The notes under the pieces: model-generated
What the model was told of the DNA's origin: nothing
Seen by the model: the letters and a program-made list of their open reading frames with translations, nothing else
Databases searched by the model: none
Origin: Oligoflexales bacterium
GTDB lineage: Bacteria; Myxococcota_A; UBA9042; DTJE01
Assembly (NCBI GenBank): GCA_012840965.1
Contig: DUVQ01000102.1
Coordinates: 1-42,119 of the forward strand
Direction: 5' to 3'
Length of the DNA: 42,119 nt
Program-made: the position numbers and the translations under genes
Shown here: piece after piece, positions 9,063-16,886 of the stretch
Position numbering within the stretch: position 1 is the first letter of the stretch
Layout of the letters: the number at the start of each line of letters is the position of its first letter

Positions 9063-9311
9063 AGCACACCTCCAGTCAACAACGGTTGGACCTAAGTTTT
9101 GCCAAGAGCCAAAACAACGACGCATTACTATACCCCAGATGAGTGGTAAAAGTCTTGGGATATTGTTCAAAACAGCAGCAAAAGCGGCTTACTAGAAGGT
9201 GCGATGATAGGCAATACACCAACTCTTAACACGACAACGGTGTAAGTCTTTAAAACACAAGTCACGTTCGCCATTGAAATCGAGGTACTGGAGTGGATTC
9301 AGCCGCCAAAT

Positions 9312-10049
9312 TTACCAAAGGTATGAGATGCCAAACTGGCCGCCTGCATAGAGACCAACACCCGACCATAACTCCGAGGCAAAGACAAGGGGGCCTACTT
9401 CCAAATTGAAGTGCATGTTAAAGTTTTTAACCAAGTTGAACTCAGCGCCGATAATGTACAGCATTGGAATTTCAGCTATTCTGGTGGTTAACCATACACG
9501 AATCGGCATCCTGAGTCCCGTCACAATCGCGACGCGTGGATTATCCCAGCGATGGCTGTACCTTAATTCAGGGCCTCCAATCTGGAATGCCGCCAGAAAC
9601 CCCGCCTTTTCGCAGAAAATGTACAGATTATCGTCGTCATCTATGAATCCTAAGCAGTGATAGCTAAGGTAGCCAACATAGTTCATAGCAAAGCCTATGT
9701 CAGCACCAAGCGAGATTGCGTTCCCGCCGCTCTTCCAAAGCAGCCCCTTCAACTGGAAGCCAAGCGTGTTTCCAATGGTCGGAGCTCCTACCAGAGCATC
9801 GTAAAAACCGTAGTCAATGGTAATAAACGGCGTGAGCTCAAACTTGGCCCCAAGCGGGATGTGAATACCAAAATCGGTTGATGGCCAACCCAGCCGGACT
9901 TCCAATGCATAAGTCCCCTTCGGTAAGACTTCCGCACCCTGAGTCAACCACCCATAAGCACCTTTTTCTTTAGCAGAAGCTATTGATGCGGTGGTCGTAA
10001 TTGAAACGGCTACCAATGCTGCAAGTAACGTCCTGAAAACCGACTTCAT
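9312..10049 (-). CDS. Exported protein, probable outer-membrane beta-barrel
   Basis: The ATG at 10049 follows AAGGAGGG by 4 bases and starts a 245-residue protein. Residues 1-27 form a typical signal peptide ending in ASIASA. The mature part alternates hydrophobic and polar residues with many aromatics and glycines (GTYALEVRLGW, ITIDYGFYDALVG, AVSLGADIGF-like strands). It ends in YLW, an aromatic last residue typical of outer-membrane barrels. No specific family is recognised. A longer reading from 10172 lacks a ribosome site and is rejected. An unusual run of ten Gs lies about 193 bases upstream. Confidence 0.75.
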   Translation of the reverse strand: MKSVFRTLLAALVAVSITTTASIASAKEKGAYGWLTQGAEVLPKGTYALEVRLGWPSTDFGIHIPLGAKFELTPFITIDYGFYDALVGAPTIGNTLGFQLKGLLWKSGGNAISLGADIGFAMNYVGYLSYHCLGFIDDDDNLYIFCEKAGFLAAFQIGGPELRYSHRWDNPRVAIVTGLRMPIRVWLTTRIAEIPMLYIIGAEFNLVKNFNMHFNLEVGPLVFASELWSGVGLYAGGQFGISYLW

Positions 10050-10760
10050 CTTACCCTCCTTGTTAATTGAGATTGTGGCTATGTGTTCACGAATTTCAGG
10101 GGTTAAAACATTCTTTTGGCCAGGCACCAGTTTCTTGTGGTCGGTCCGAATCTGATGAGCATTGACACACAAGTTCTGCGAAGACGACCTCGACTCAGTA
10201 CCAAATATACGCTGTTGTTTTAAGCACTTAAGCCGGAAATTGGGGGGGGGGCATTTAGATTCACTAGCAGCGCACGACTGCTGTTTTCCGGATGTAGAGA
10301 CGAATCGTTCACAAAAAGAGGAGCGTACATCAAAAACCTCTTGGTCGCCGGATTATAGAGCAAAACTTTCTGTTAGAGCAAGCACCATGTTTTACAGATT
10401 CTCCCAAAAAATCACCACCTAGTTTTAGCTAGCTGGTAGAACAAAGATTTCTGCACATACAAATGATGAACAAATCAACGAAGGATTAAGGCACAAAAAA
10501 CTTCCACCTACATGGTGATCATGATTCTCCAATATTCGTAATGAATTAAAGGCGAAAATTTATTTGACTGGAAATCGTGGCTACGTCGTCACCCAAACCT
10601 TTAATAACGGCGGCATCTTTTCTTTCCTCCCAGCCGAGTTTTTGTATGGAAAACGACTCCTCAACACAAAAAGAAACCCCTTCCAGGCATCTCCAGCGTC
10701 GATGCTGGGGTTGTCCAAGGGACCAACCGAATCATTAGGTGTTTCGTTGTTATCTACATA
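10050..10760. other. Intergenic region of about 700 bases with no convincing gene
   Basis: AT-rich sequence between two minus-strand genes. It holds the ten-G tract at 10242-10251 and a small hairpin CCAGC...GCTGG near 10696-10712 within a T-poor context. Short open frames on the plus strand (for example 86 codons at 10162-10422, read through the G tract) lack ribosome sites and family resemblance. The promoter of the exported-protein gene should lie at its left end but no consensus was found. Confidence 0.5.
10242..10251. repeat. Homopolymer of ten Gs
   Basis: An uninterrupted G10 run on the plus strand (C10 on the strand of the downstream gene), 193 bases upstream of the start of the exported barrel-like protein. 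Homopolymers of this length are prone to slipped-strand length change and are found at phase-variable surface genes in other bacteria. That role is inference here. Confidence 0.8.
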
Positions 10761-10792
10761 AGGTTACGTTAACTTCACAAAACGTAATGAAC
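10761..10792 (-). terminator. Weak terminator-like hairpin after the AgmX/PglI lipoprotein gene
   Basis: Immediately after the lipoprotein stop codon, on the minus strand, TTACGTT and AACGTAA form a 7-bp stem around a 10-base loop. It is extended by AGG/CCT with a bulge and followed by a short T/A stretch. The U-tract is poor, so termination may be inefficient or factor-assisted. Confidence 0.35.
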
Positions 10793-11563
10793 CTAGCCTG
10801 GGGAAAATATGAACGGCCACTGCACAACGCAGATACCGCTTTCAGGCTTCTGGAATCTCATGGCGCGAATAACCCTCAGCACGCACTCCTCAACCTTTGC
10901 GTTACCAAGGGTAGAAGATTTGATTGATGCTTCTGAAACTCGACCTTCACCGTCGATGGTCCATCGTATCATCGTTTTACCGGCCAACGACTCATGACTC
11001 TGGAGCTGAGCCTCATAACAGGCGCGAATAGCACCAGCACGACGCATAACGTTGGTGGTGATGTGTTCTTTTTCGCAGACCCCAGTAAAACCACCAGAGC
11101 CAAGCTTCATCTGGCCAACTTTCTTGGTACCTTTCTTTCCTAGGTCTGTACGCTCTCCCATTCCACCGCCGGTATCAACTCGGCCAAGGCCGTGGATTCT
11201 GCCATAACCGCCAGTTTGCCAACCACCAGGGCCATATCCTTTAAAGCCCATATCACCGGCATCGTCGCCGACTTGCTCCTCGAAGGCGCTACTGCGACCA
11301 AGCTGGTTAGAAAGCACGTTTGCAAGTCCAATCTTCTTGGGGTCAATCTTGTTGCTCAAAGTTGGATCGTTGTCGGGATCACCGAACTTACCTTCTTCGC
11401 CTTCCGCACGATCACCATTCGGCACCTTGCTCTCCAAGGTTGGATCCTTGTCGGATTCTGCGGATTTACCTTCTTCGCCTTTTGCACGCTTACTAGGCTG
11501 GTCGTAGCAGCCGACCAACATCAGAAAAGTAAATAGAGCTGTTATTGCTAGCAGATTTTTCAT
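10793..11563 (-). CDS. Lipoprotein with AgmX/PglI C-terminal domain
   Basis: 256 residues with a signal peptide and lipobox LVGC; Cys19 is the predicted lipidated residue. After a charged linker with a duplicated EGEEGK...DPTL motif comes a Gly-rich stretch, then a domain from about 160 that matches the AgmX/PglI C-terminal family: AGAIRACYEAQL, an IDGEGRVSEASIKSSTLGN strand pair, VEECVLRVIRAMRFQKPE and PFIF. The fold is TonB-C-like, and proteins with it belong to myxobacterial gliding and related envelope machines. The two Cys of the domain (ACYE and EECV) are conserved in the family. GGAGG precedes the start by 5 bases. A hairpin follows its stop. A second AgmX-domain protein is encoded at 21480-22373. 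Confidence 0.85.
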   Translation of the reverse strand: MKNLLAITALFTFLMLVGCYDQPSKRAKGEEGKSAESDKDPTLESKVPNGDRAEGEEGKFGDPDNDPTLSNKIDPKKIGLANVLSNQLGRSSAFEEQVGDDAGDMGFKGYGPGGWQTGGYGRIHGLGRVDTGGGMGERTDLGKKGTKKVGQMKLGSGGFTGVCEKEHITTNVMRRAGAIRACYEAQLQSHESLAGKTMIRWTIDGEGRVSEASIKSSTLGNAKVEECVLRVIRAMRFQKPESGICVVQWPFIFSPG

Positions 11564-11789
11564 GGCATCCTCCTATATTTGTTACAGTGCCTACGCCTGT
11601 TTGAACGCTATTGCTACAGACAATCGCCATAATATCGACTTACACCAGTCAGCTCGGATGCAAAAACCGATTATGAGAGTATTCAGAAGCTATTCAGTGA
11701 GACCCACTGTTACCAGTAACCTCCGATTGCGGCGATTGTACAGCCTGACTTCATGTTCGAGCAAGCGCCATTGAAGAAAACAACAATCT

Positions 11790-11821
11790 TTGCATTCTTA
11801 CTTGCCTTGCATTCTTACTTG
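11790..11821. repeat. 17-bp tandem duplication over the acetyltransferase stop codon
   Basis: TTGCATTCTTACTTG is repeated at 11790-11804 and 11807-11821. The second copy contains the stop codon of the GNAT gene (TAA on the minus strand at 11815-11817), so the duplication doubled the gene's end without changing the product. Confidence 0.8.
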
Positions 11822-12324
11822 ATATGAATTGGGTACTCGAACAAGAGGTACCTGGTTTGTTCCATTTCCAGGGCCTGGTAGGCGGCTTGGGCTACGTGAT
11901 TGTCGCTGTCTACATACAGTCTGAGGCCTACGACATCGTTCTGTTCCTTTGCCATTTCAAGGACTTTGCAGTGGAGGGCGGCGTAAACTCCGCGGTTGCG
12001 AGAATCTAGGCGTACGTATACGCTTTGAATCCACCAAAACCAGCCGGAACGCCAGTCGCTCCATTCGAAGGTGACCATCAGCTGGCCAACTAGATTGTCT
12101 AATTCATCTCGAACGATGAGATAGAAACCGCGATTTGGGTCGGATAAGACGGCCTTGACTCCGCTGGTGGCAGTCTGAAGGTCTAGGTCCTTGCCTTCTG
12201 TTTCTTTGGCCATGGATCGGTTAAAGGAAATTATAGTGTCTAGGTCCTTTAGCTGGGCCTTTTCCAAAACCCAGCCATCTGGCAATAAACGAGGCTCACT
12301 GCAACCTTTTCCACCAATCAACAT
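11815..12324 (-). CDS. GNAT family N-acetyltransferase
   Basis: 169 residues. The GNAT fold is visible: an N-terminal strand-helix (VLEKAQLKDLDTIISFNRSMAKE), a central LVGQLMVTFEWSDWR strand, IQSVYVRLDSRNRGVYAALH (the acetyl-CoA pyrophosphate site, with RNRGVY in place of the classic Q/RxxGxG/A), then LRLYVDSDNHVAQAAYQALEM, the usual splayed strand and helix. The substrate cannot be deduced. GAGGG lies 6 bases before the ATG. It is a single gene downstream of tRNA-Leu on the same strand. Confidence 0.88.
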   Translation of the reverse strand: MLIGGKGCSEPRLLPDGWVLEKAQLKDLDTIISFNRSMAKETEGKDLDLQTATSGVKAVLSDPNRGFYLIVRDELDNLVGQLMVTFEWSDWRSGWFWWIQSVYVRLDSRNRGVYAALHCKVLEMAKEQNDVVGLRLYVDSDNHVAQAAYQALEMEQTRYLLFEYPIHIK

Positions 12325-12378
12325 TCACAGCCCTCAAAGACAACCATTGGAAATTATTGACAAAAAGCGGGCCAAAAG

Positions 12379-12462
12379 TGCCGGGAGCGGGACTCGAACC
12401 CGCACGACCATAAAGATCTGGAGATTTTAAGTCTCCTGTGTCTACCATTCCACCACCCCGGC
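12379..12462 (-). tRNA. tRNA-Leu (anticodon UAA)
   Basis: 84 nucleotides on the minus strand. The acceptor stem GCCGGGG pairs with the 3' end (one G-U), the T arm contains GGTTCGAGTCC, and the anticodon stem GGAGA/TCTCC encloses a CTTAAAA loop with anticodon TAA. A class II variable arm is present, as expected for leucine. CCA is not encoded; the sequence after the discriminator A is CTTTTGG. Confidence 0.97.
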
Positions 12463-12495
12463 GAATGGAAAGAGCCTTTTAGCATATTTGAGGTC

Positions 12496-12526
12496 ATTGT
12501 AACAAGGGGCTTTTTTGCGCTGGCAA
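12496..12526 (-). promoter_or_regulatory. Possible sigma-70 promoter for tRNA-Leu
   Basis: On the minus strand TTGCCA (12521-12526) and TACAAT (12496-12501) are separated by 19 bases, longer than ideal. The -10 lies 33 bases upstream of the mature tRNA 5' end. The hexamers match well but the spacing weakens the call. Confidence 0.28.
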
Positions 12527-12605
12527 TCCGCGCCTAGTCTTGGACCGAGGCATAGAATGTGTCTTATGAGCTTAACGTGCTTACCTTCCTGACGCCGAAC
12601 GCTGA

Positions 12606-13265
12606 TCAGTTTAGGGGAGGGCATTGACCAGACGACGGAGAGCAGACGTTCTTGCGTAGGGTGGGATGCATCATGCAGTCGTAGTCCTCGGGGCAGTCGC
12701 TGGTGGAGTCGCAGGTGATTAAGCACACTTTTTCATCTCCACCCTGCGGAAGGGAGGCGCAGATAGACCACGTACCGCCAAAACACTGCCGGTATTCTTT
12801 GCAAGGCAAACACAGTCGATCACGAACATCCCAGCAAAAGTACACTGGCTCCCCTGCAGACATGTTCATGCACGCCTCAAAGCTCCGACAACCTTCATTT
12901 AGCCCACAAGGTTCAGCACAGCGGTAACCCATTCGCCCTTCCGTAGACATACATAATGCATTGGCACAGCTGCGCACACTGGATACGCATGTGCAACCCT
13001 GGCCTTGCTTATCTGGCTGGCAAGTGTCATCAACGGGGTCATCCGCTGGTTCGTTATTATCCAAAGGCAACTCGACTTCAGACAGGTCATCTGCAGGCTC
13101 GTTATTATCCGAAGGCAACTCAACTTCAGACAGGTCGTCTGACGGCTCGCCCGTCTCCAAAGGCAACTCCTTTTCCAGCGTTTCAGTGTTTGAGCAACCG
13201 GATACAGCGATAAAGATACAAACGAAAGCCAAGATAGATGCGGGTATCAATAATCTCCTTCTCAT
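12606..13265 (-). CDS. Cys-rich lipoprotein with acidic tandem-repeat linker
   Basis: 219 residues. The signal peptide ends in lipobox VSGC (Cys24 lipidated), so it is anchored to a membrane, probably the outer one. Residues about 30-80 are an acidic linker built of 16-residue repeats (SDNNEPADDLSEVELP). The rest is a cysteine-rich region of about 20 Cys with patterns CALC-like, LCLPCKEYRQC, CLITCDSTSDCPEDYDC and a terminal SGQC. The same pattern occurs in the giant lipoprotein at 24742 onward. No enzymatic motif is seen. Strong ribosome site GGAGG 8 bases upstream. A structural or adhesive surface role is likely but not shown. Confidence 0.82.
   Translation of the reverse strand: MRRRLLIPASILAFVCIFIAVSGCSNTETLEKELPLETGEPSDDLSEVELPSDNNEPADDLSEVELPLDNNEPADDPVDDTCQPDKQGQGCTCVSSVRSCANALCMSTEGRMGYRCAEPCGLNEGCRSFEACMNMSAGEPVYFCWDVRDRLCLPCKEYRQCFGGTWSICASLPQGGDEKVCLITCDSTSDCPEDYDCMMHPTLRKNVCSPSSGQCPPLN
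13047..13162. repeat. 48-bp tandem repeats coding the acidic linker
   Basis: Two close copies of a 48-bp unit begin at 13051 and 13099 (both with TCGTTATTAT), followed by a degenerate third. Each encodes 16 residues, so copy-number change would keep the frame and only alter linker length. Confidence 0.75.
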
Positions 13266-13427
13266 GTGCTCAACCTCCTACGGACACCCGCCAGTCTTAT
13301 AATACAGGAAGTAATAAACGAGTTGGCATCCTGCCGATGCTCGGCGTTCAATAATCCCCGCCTAGTCTTCGTGACATGGGCAAATTCGCTTTTTGGTGCC
13401 TAGTTTTGGGGTATCTAAAGTTGCGTC

Positions 13428-13442
13428 AACAGGGACAGGGGC
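13428..13442. repeat. G-rich hexamer repeat, locus 2 (short)
   Basis: A minimal copy of the dispersed hexamer family, CAACAGGGACAGGGGCC, upstream of the nitroreductase gene on the plus strand. Only two or three units, so on its own it would not be called a repeat. Confidence 0.4.
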
Positions 13443-13491
13443 CTTGCATTGGGCTACAATCGGGGCCAGGTTGTTGGTGTAAGGAGGTAAT

Positions 13492-14004
13492 GTGAGTTTT
13501 CAGGAGTTGGTTAAAAATCGCAGGAGTGTCCGTGGTTATAAGCCAGACGCGGTGAAGAAGGAAGACCTGGAGCTGATTTTGGAGGCGGCTAGGTTGGCCC
13601 CTACTGCAGCAAATAAACAGGCGTTTAAGATTGTGGTGCTGGAAACAAAGGGGCATGAAGAGACGCTGGCGCGAATTTATCACCGCCCTTGGTTCGTCGA
13701 GGGACCGTATGTGTTGGGAGTTTTGGCGGAAACAGACAAGGCCTGGGTGCGTAAAGATGGTAAAAACCACGCCAATATTGACGGCGCAATAGTGATGGAC
13801 CACATTGTATTGCAGGCAGCCGAGCTTGGGCTTGGTACCTGTTGGATTTGCAATTTTGATGATGAGGCCACAAGGCAACTGCTTAATCTGCCGCCTGAAA
13901 TTGATCCTGTGGCGTTTACCCCATTGGGCTATCCCGCGGATGAGGCCAGTGCCAAGAAGCGAAAATCGCTGGAAGATTTGTTGTGGAAAGTCCCTCAGCA
14001 CTAG
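13492..14004 (+). CDS. Nitroreductase family flavoprotein
   Basis: 170 residues, typical of short FMN-dependent nitroreductases that reduce nitro compounds, quinones or flavins with NAD(P)H. The FMN-binding N-terminal motif KNRRSVRGYKPD, the APTAANKQAF segment, the dimer-forming MDHIVLQAAELGLGTCWIC and the C-terminal TPLGYPAD are present. The GTG start at 13492 is fixed by AGGAGGT 3 bases ahead. It stands alone on the plus strand and ends 6 bases from the convergent ABC ATPase gene. The physiological substrate is unknown. Confidence 0.93.
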   Translation: MSFQELVKNRRSVRGYKPDAVKKEDLELILEAARLAPTAANKQAFKIVVLETKGHEETLARIYHRPWFVEGPYVLGVLAETDKAWVRKDGKNHANIDGAIVMDHIVLQAAELGLGTCWICNFDDEATRQLLNLPPEIDPVAFTPLGYPADEASAKKRKSLEDLLWKVPQH

Positions 14005-14010
14005 CTGGCG

Positions 14011-14751
14011 TTAACCAAGCGATTCGCCGTAGCGCAGGCGCCGACGTAGCTCTTTGACTTCGCGCTCGGTGGCCTCTAGTTTGGCGGCGGTCTGCAGTTC
14101 ACCTGGGCTGGTTTCAATGACTTGCTTGATGGCGCCTTCACCCAAAATCAAACGTTTATGAGCCCTTAACGCGATTAATGGGTCGTGGGTGGCCAAAAAA
14201 ACTAGCCTGTTTTCTTTGACCAAAAACTCAAGCGCTGCATGGCGATCAATTCCAGCGTTCTCGATCTCGTCGATTAAAAGCACTGGGGCGTTGGCCACCA
14301 GAACCAAATCCGCGACCATCAAGGCCCTGGCTTGGCCTCCGGATAGTGTGGCTAGAGGCTGCGAGCCCGACATCGGCTCACCTGCAAGGTTGTTGGCGGC
14401 CTTTATAACCGCACTTTTGTCAGTATTGGCGCTGCGGGCGGCCACGTGCATTTCGATGAATTGATCGACTGAGAGGTCAAGGAAGAACTGCATCGTTTGA
14501 CTGATTCGACCGACCGCGAAACCAGATTCAACCAGCTTTTCATCAACGCCAGTAAGGGAAACCTTGCGGCGAGTGGGGGAATCCCCTTGTGACAAGCGCT
14601 CCATGTCCGACAGGAGCCGCGTTTTTCCAGAGCCTGTGGGGCCACAGATGGCTACCACCTGGCCGCCATGAAATGACAATGCCCCGTATGACTCGGCCGC
14701 GCCGCTTTTGTCGGTGCCAGCCTCAATCTTCATAGTGGTCATTTTGGGCAT
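14011..14751 (-). CDS. Stand-alone ABC-type ATPase of the GTPase/radical SAM cluster
   Basis: 246 residues, a single nucleotide-binding domain without membrane segments. Walker A GPTGSGKT at 37-44, Q-loop SQTMQ near 84-88, signature LSGGQ at 136-140, Walker B VLLIDE at 157-162 and the H-loop His189 in ATHD are all intact, so it should hydrolyse ATP. The last 40 residues are a charged helix likely to form a coiled coil. No permease or binding-protein gene is adjacent, which argues against a conventional transporter. It is the last gene of a tightly spaced four-gene cluster, 15 bases after the GTPase gene. AGGAGGG precedes the start. A chaperone or assembly ATPase role is inference. Confidence 0.85.
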   Translation of the reverse strand: MPKMTTMKIEAGTDKSGAAESYGALSFHGGQVVAICGPTGSGKTRLLSDMERLSQGDSPTRRKVSLTGVDEKLVESGFAVGRISQTMQFFLDLSVDQFIEMHVAARSANTDKSAVIKAANNLAGEPMSGSQPLATLSGGQARALMVADLVLVANAPVLLIDEIENAGIDRHAALEFLVKENRLVFLATHDPLIALRAHKRLILGEGAIKQVIETSPGELQTAAKLEATEREVKELRRRLRYGESLG

Positions 14752-14766
14752 TATCCCTCCTGCAAT

Positions 14767-15417
14767 TTATCTTTCGTGCCCTGAGCCAATGCCCTGGCAA
14801 AAATGGCAGTAGCCCATGGGTAAAGTCACCCTTAAAGGCTCGATATCCATGAATCTGATGTCCCTGGAATCAAGCACCATAGCGGCCAAGTCGCCAACGC
14901 CTTCACCGGTTAATCCGTCGACGTTGAAAACTCGTCCTTGGGGTTGGATGGCCCTTAGTTTGGCGGTAAAGATGTGTCGCTCGGTTGGGCTTATCAGCGA
15001 GGTTTTGGTCAAAACAATCAGGTCGGAGGCCTCGACAATGGGGCGCATGCTTTCAGGGGTGCCAAGGTGGGCAAGCCCGCTGACAACGCAGATGGCAAGG
15101 GCTCGCTTTAAAAATGGTGAACATCTGTGGCAAAGGCCGGCTGTTTCAATGCACAGCAGGTCAAGGCCCAGGTCCTCGGCCCAGTCCCAAGCTCGACCAA
15201 GAGACACCATGGCCTCGTGATCTGGGCATACATCCTTGGCGCTGTGACCTTTGGCTGCAAAACCGGCTTGGATGAAAACCAGTTCATCACCAGCATCAAG
15301 CGCGTCAATCTTGAACACGCCAGCTTTTAGCCCAGCCTTTTGAGCGTGACGCAAAAGGTGCAGCAAAACCGCAGTCTTTCCAACCCCTTGCCCACCTGCA
15401 ACGATCACAACTTTCAT
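14767..15417 (-). CDS. G3E/HypB-like P-loop GTPase A with CxxC motifs
   Basis: 216 residues. Walker A GGQGVGKT is at 8-15, the G3E-type Glu motif ETAG at 91-94, and a guanine motif position at 137-140 that reads TKTS instead of the usual [NT]KxD, so base specificity may be weakened. Four cysteine-bearing sites match GTPase B: CPDHxxM at 64-70, ETAGLCxRC (Cys96, Cys99), GLTGEG, and the C-terminal YCxxC (Cys204, Cys207). G3E GTPases such as HypB, UreG and CobW insert metals or cofactors into target enzymes. The ATG at 15417 is chosen; an in-frame TTG at 15561 overlapping the radical SAM stop would add a 48-residue Arg/Gly/Asp leader translated from the hexamer repeat. Confidence 0.85.
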   Translation of the reverse strand: MKVVIVAGGQGVGKTAVLLHLLRHAQKAGLKAGVFKIDALDAGDELVFIQAGFAAKGHSAKDVCPDHEAMVSLGRAWDWAEDLGLDLLCIETAGLCHRCSPFLKRALAICVVSGLAHLGTPESMRPIVEASDLIVLTKTSLISPTERHIFTAKLRAIQPQGRVFNVDGLTGEGVGDLAAMVLDSRDIRFMDIEPLRVTLPMGYCHFCQGIGSGHER

Positions 15418-15440
15418 AACAAGCCCCTGATCCAGACTCC

Positions 15441-15556
15441 ACCCCCGCCTCCTGCCCCTGTCCCTGCCCCTGCCCCTGCCCCCGCCCCTGTCCCTGCCCC
15501 TGTCCCCGTCCCTGTCCCCGCCCCCTGTCCCCGGCCCCTGCCCCTGTCCCCCTGCC
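15441..15556. repeat. G-rich hexamer repeat, locus 3 (longest)
   Basis: About 115 bases of tandem CCCCTG/TCCCTG/CCCCGT-type hexamers on the plus strand, G-rich on the minus (coding) strand. It begins directly after the radical SAM stop codon and ends 24 bases before the GTPase A ATG. It contains many runs of three to five Gs with 2-3 base spacers, so both DNA and the intercistronic mRNA fit the canonical G-quadruplex pattern. Confidence 0.9.
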
Positions 15557-15557
15557 C

Positions 15558-16868
15558 TCAAGCGCCCCTTACCGGCACTAGTTCCTCATACCCATACAGA
15601 TTCGCATAACCTCTGGAAACACCGTTACATTCCCTGCGCAGCTTACACCTACGGCACTGGGGCCCCTTCGTGCGCAGCAAGTCGACCGACGTTTTGTCAA
15701 AAACATCACCTTCTGCGCTGCTGGTAAGCCTGAATATGGACATGTAGCGGTCGTATGAATATCGCTCCAAGCCTGGCAGCAAACAAAGCGGAAAGCCACG
15801 GAAAGTCAGAGGTAACCCCCTACCATGAGCTATCTCCAAGGCCTTTAAAACCGGCTCCATTACATCCGTCAGTTTTGGCAACAGCTCTTCCCGATTTAAC
15901 CAAGCATTTTCTTCAGGCATCACAAAGTCGATGTTTGGGACAAACAAGTTTTCCATGGCGTCGTTGCGATCAGCCCACCAATTTGCAAGATCTGGTAATT
16001 GCGAAGCATTTTTCTTGGTTATAACTGCGATGCTACCCAAAAGAAGCTGTGGATGCCTGGCAACTGCATCAAACGCCAAAGAAACTTTGTCAAACACTGG
16101 ACTTTGCCACAACTCGTGCGCGATTTCTTTATCAGGCGTATCAAACGATATGCCCACAGCAGTTATGCCCGCTTCAACAAGACGGTCTAAAACCCCTGGA
16201 ATTGACAGCGTTACCCCGTTTGTAACCAAGATGACCTGGCGATAACCCAAAGTCCTGGCAACTGTAATAATCTTCAGCACTTCAGGATGCAGGGTTGGCT
16301 CGCCACCAGTCAGGGCGACCTTTTGCAGATTTCGACGACGGCCCAGCATCAGGTCTGAAACAATCTCGGCAGTTGTCCTGGTTGTACGATTTTCATGACC
16401 CAAAAGGCAGTATGTACAATTCAGGTTGCACCTGGTTCCAAGGCGCAAATCAATATATGGCATCAAGGTGTCAGCGTATTTGGTGATCTCTGGAATTCGC
16501 CTTGCTGGGTCTCGATCCTCGGATGAGCTAATCACAGTCAGGCCAGGCGTACCAAAGCCCTCAACCACGCGCCGCAGCAGATTGGCTTCCATCTCGAAAA
16601 CATCCGGGTCTTCAGCAGCCAAAGCGGCCTTTGCAAGCAGCTCTTCAACTGGAATCAAACCGTACCAAGGCCCCTGCGCGGTTTCACGCCGCCTGACAAT
16701 TCCAAGCCCAACCAGCTGTGGCAACAGCACGGCCACCCGCTCCTGAGGCATCCTGGCAAGATAACCAACCCTAGACTCAGGCTCTTCGCGAAATCCTAAA
16801 AAACCAGCCACTAAAGACCATTGTTCTGGATTAAGGCCTAAAGCATCTGGAATGCATTGAAATTCCAA
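15558..16868 (-). CDS. Radical SAM protein with N-terminal winged-helix-like region and C-terminal auxiliary Cys motif
   Basis: 436 residues. The first 110 residues look like a winged-helix segment (WSLVAGFLGF...RMPQERVAVLLPQLVGLGIVRRR). The radical SAM core starts near 136 with YIDLRLGTRCNLNCTYC; Cys147, Cys151 and Cys154 form the CX3CX2C cluster site, and GGEP at 188-191 binds SAM. Near the C-terminus Cys405, Cys408 and Cys414 (CRRCKLRREC) resemble a SPASM/twitch-type auxiliary cluster site. TTG start at 16868 supported by AGGGGG 6 bases upstream. It sits between two related GTPases and upstream of an ABC ATPase. The substrate is unknown; a cofactor or protein modification role is inferred from the neighbours. 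Confidence 0.9.
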   Translation of the reverse strand: MEFQCIPDALGLNPEQWSLVAGFLGFREEPESRVGYLARMPQERVAVLLPQLVGLGIVRRRETAQGPWYGLIPVEELLAKAALAAEDPDVFEMEANLLRRVVEGFGTPGLTVISSSEDRDPARRIPEITKYADTLMPYIDLRLGTRCNLNCTYCLLGHENRTTRTTAEIVSDLMLGRRRNLQKVALTGGEPTLHPEVLKIITVARTLGYRQVILVTNGVTLSIPGVLDRLVEAGITAVGISFDTPDKEIAHELWQSPVFDKVSLAFDAVARHPQLLLGSIAVITKKNASQLPDLANWWADRNDAMENLFVPNIDFVMPEENAWLNREELLPKLTDVMEPVLKALEIAHGRGLPLTFRGFPLCLLPGLERYSYDRYMSIFRLTSSAEGDVFDKTSVDLLRTKGPQCRRCKLRRECNGVSRGYANLYGYEELVPVRGA

Positions 16869-16886
16869 AGTTTACCCCCTGAAAAC

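Noticed and set aside
9063-9170. 36-residue N-terminal extension of the aminotransferase
   Set aside because: The GTG at 9062 has GGAGGT ahead and starts where the family fold begins.
10162-10422. 86-codon plus-strand frame through the G10 tract
   Set aside because: No ribosome site, no family resemblance, and the frame depends on the homopolymer.
13426-14001. 191-codon minus-strand frame opposite the nitroreductase
   Set aside because: It is the shadow of a clear nitroreductase gene and has no domain or ribosome site.
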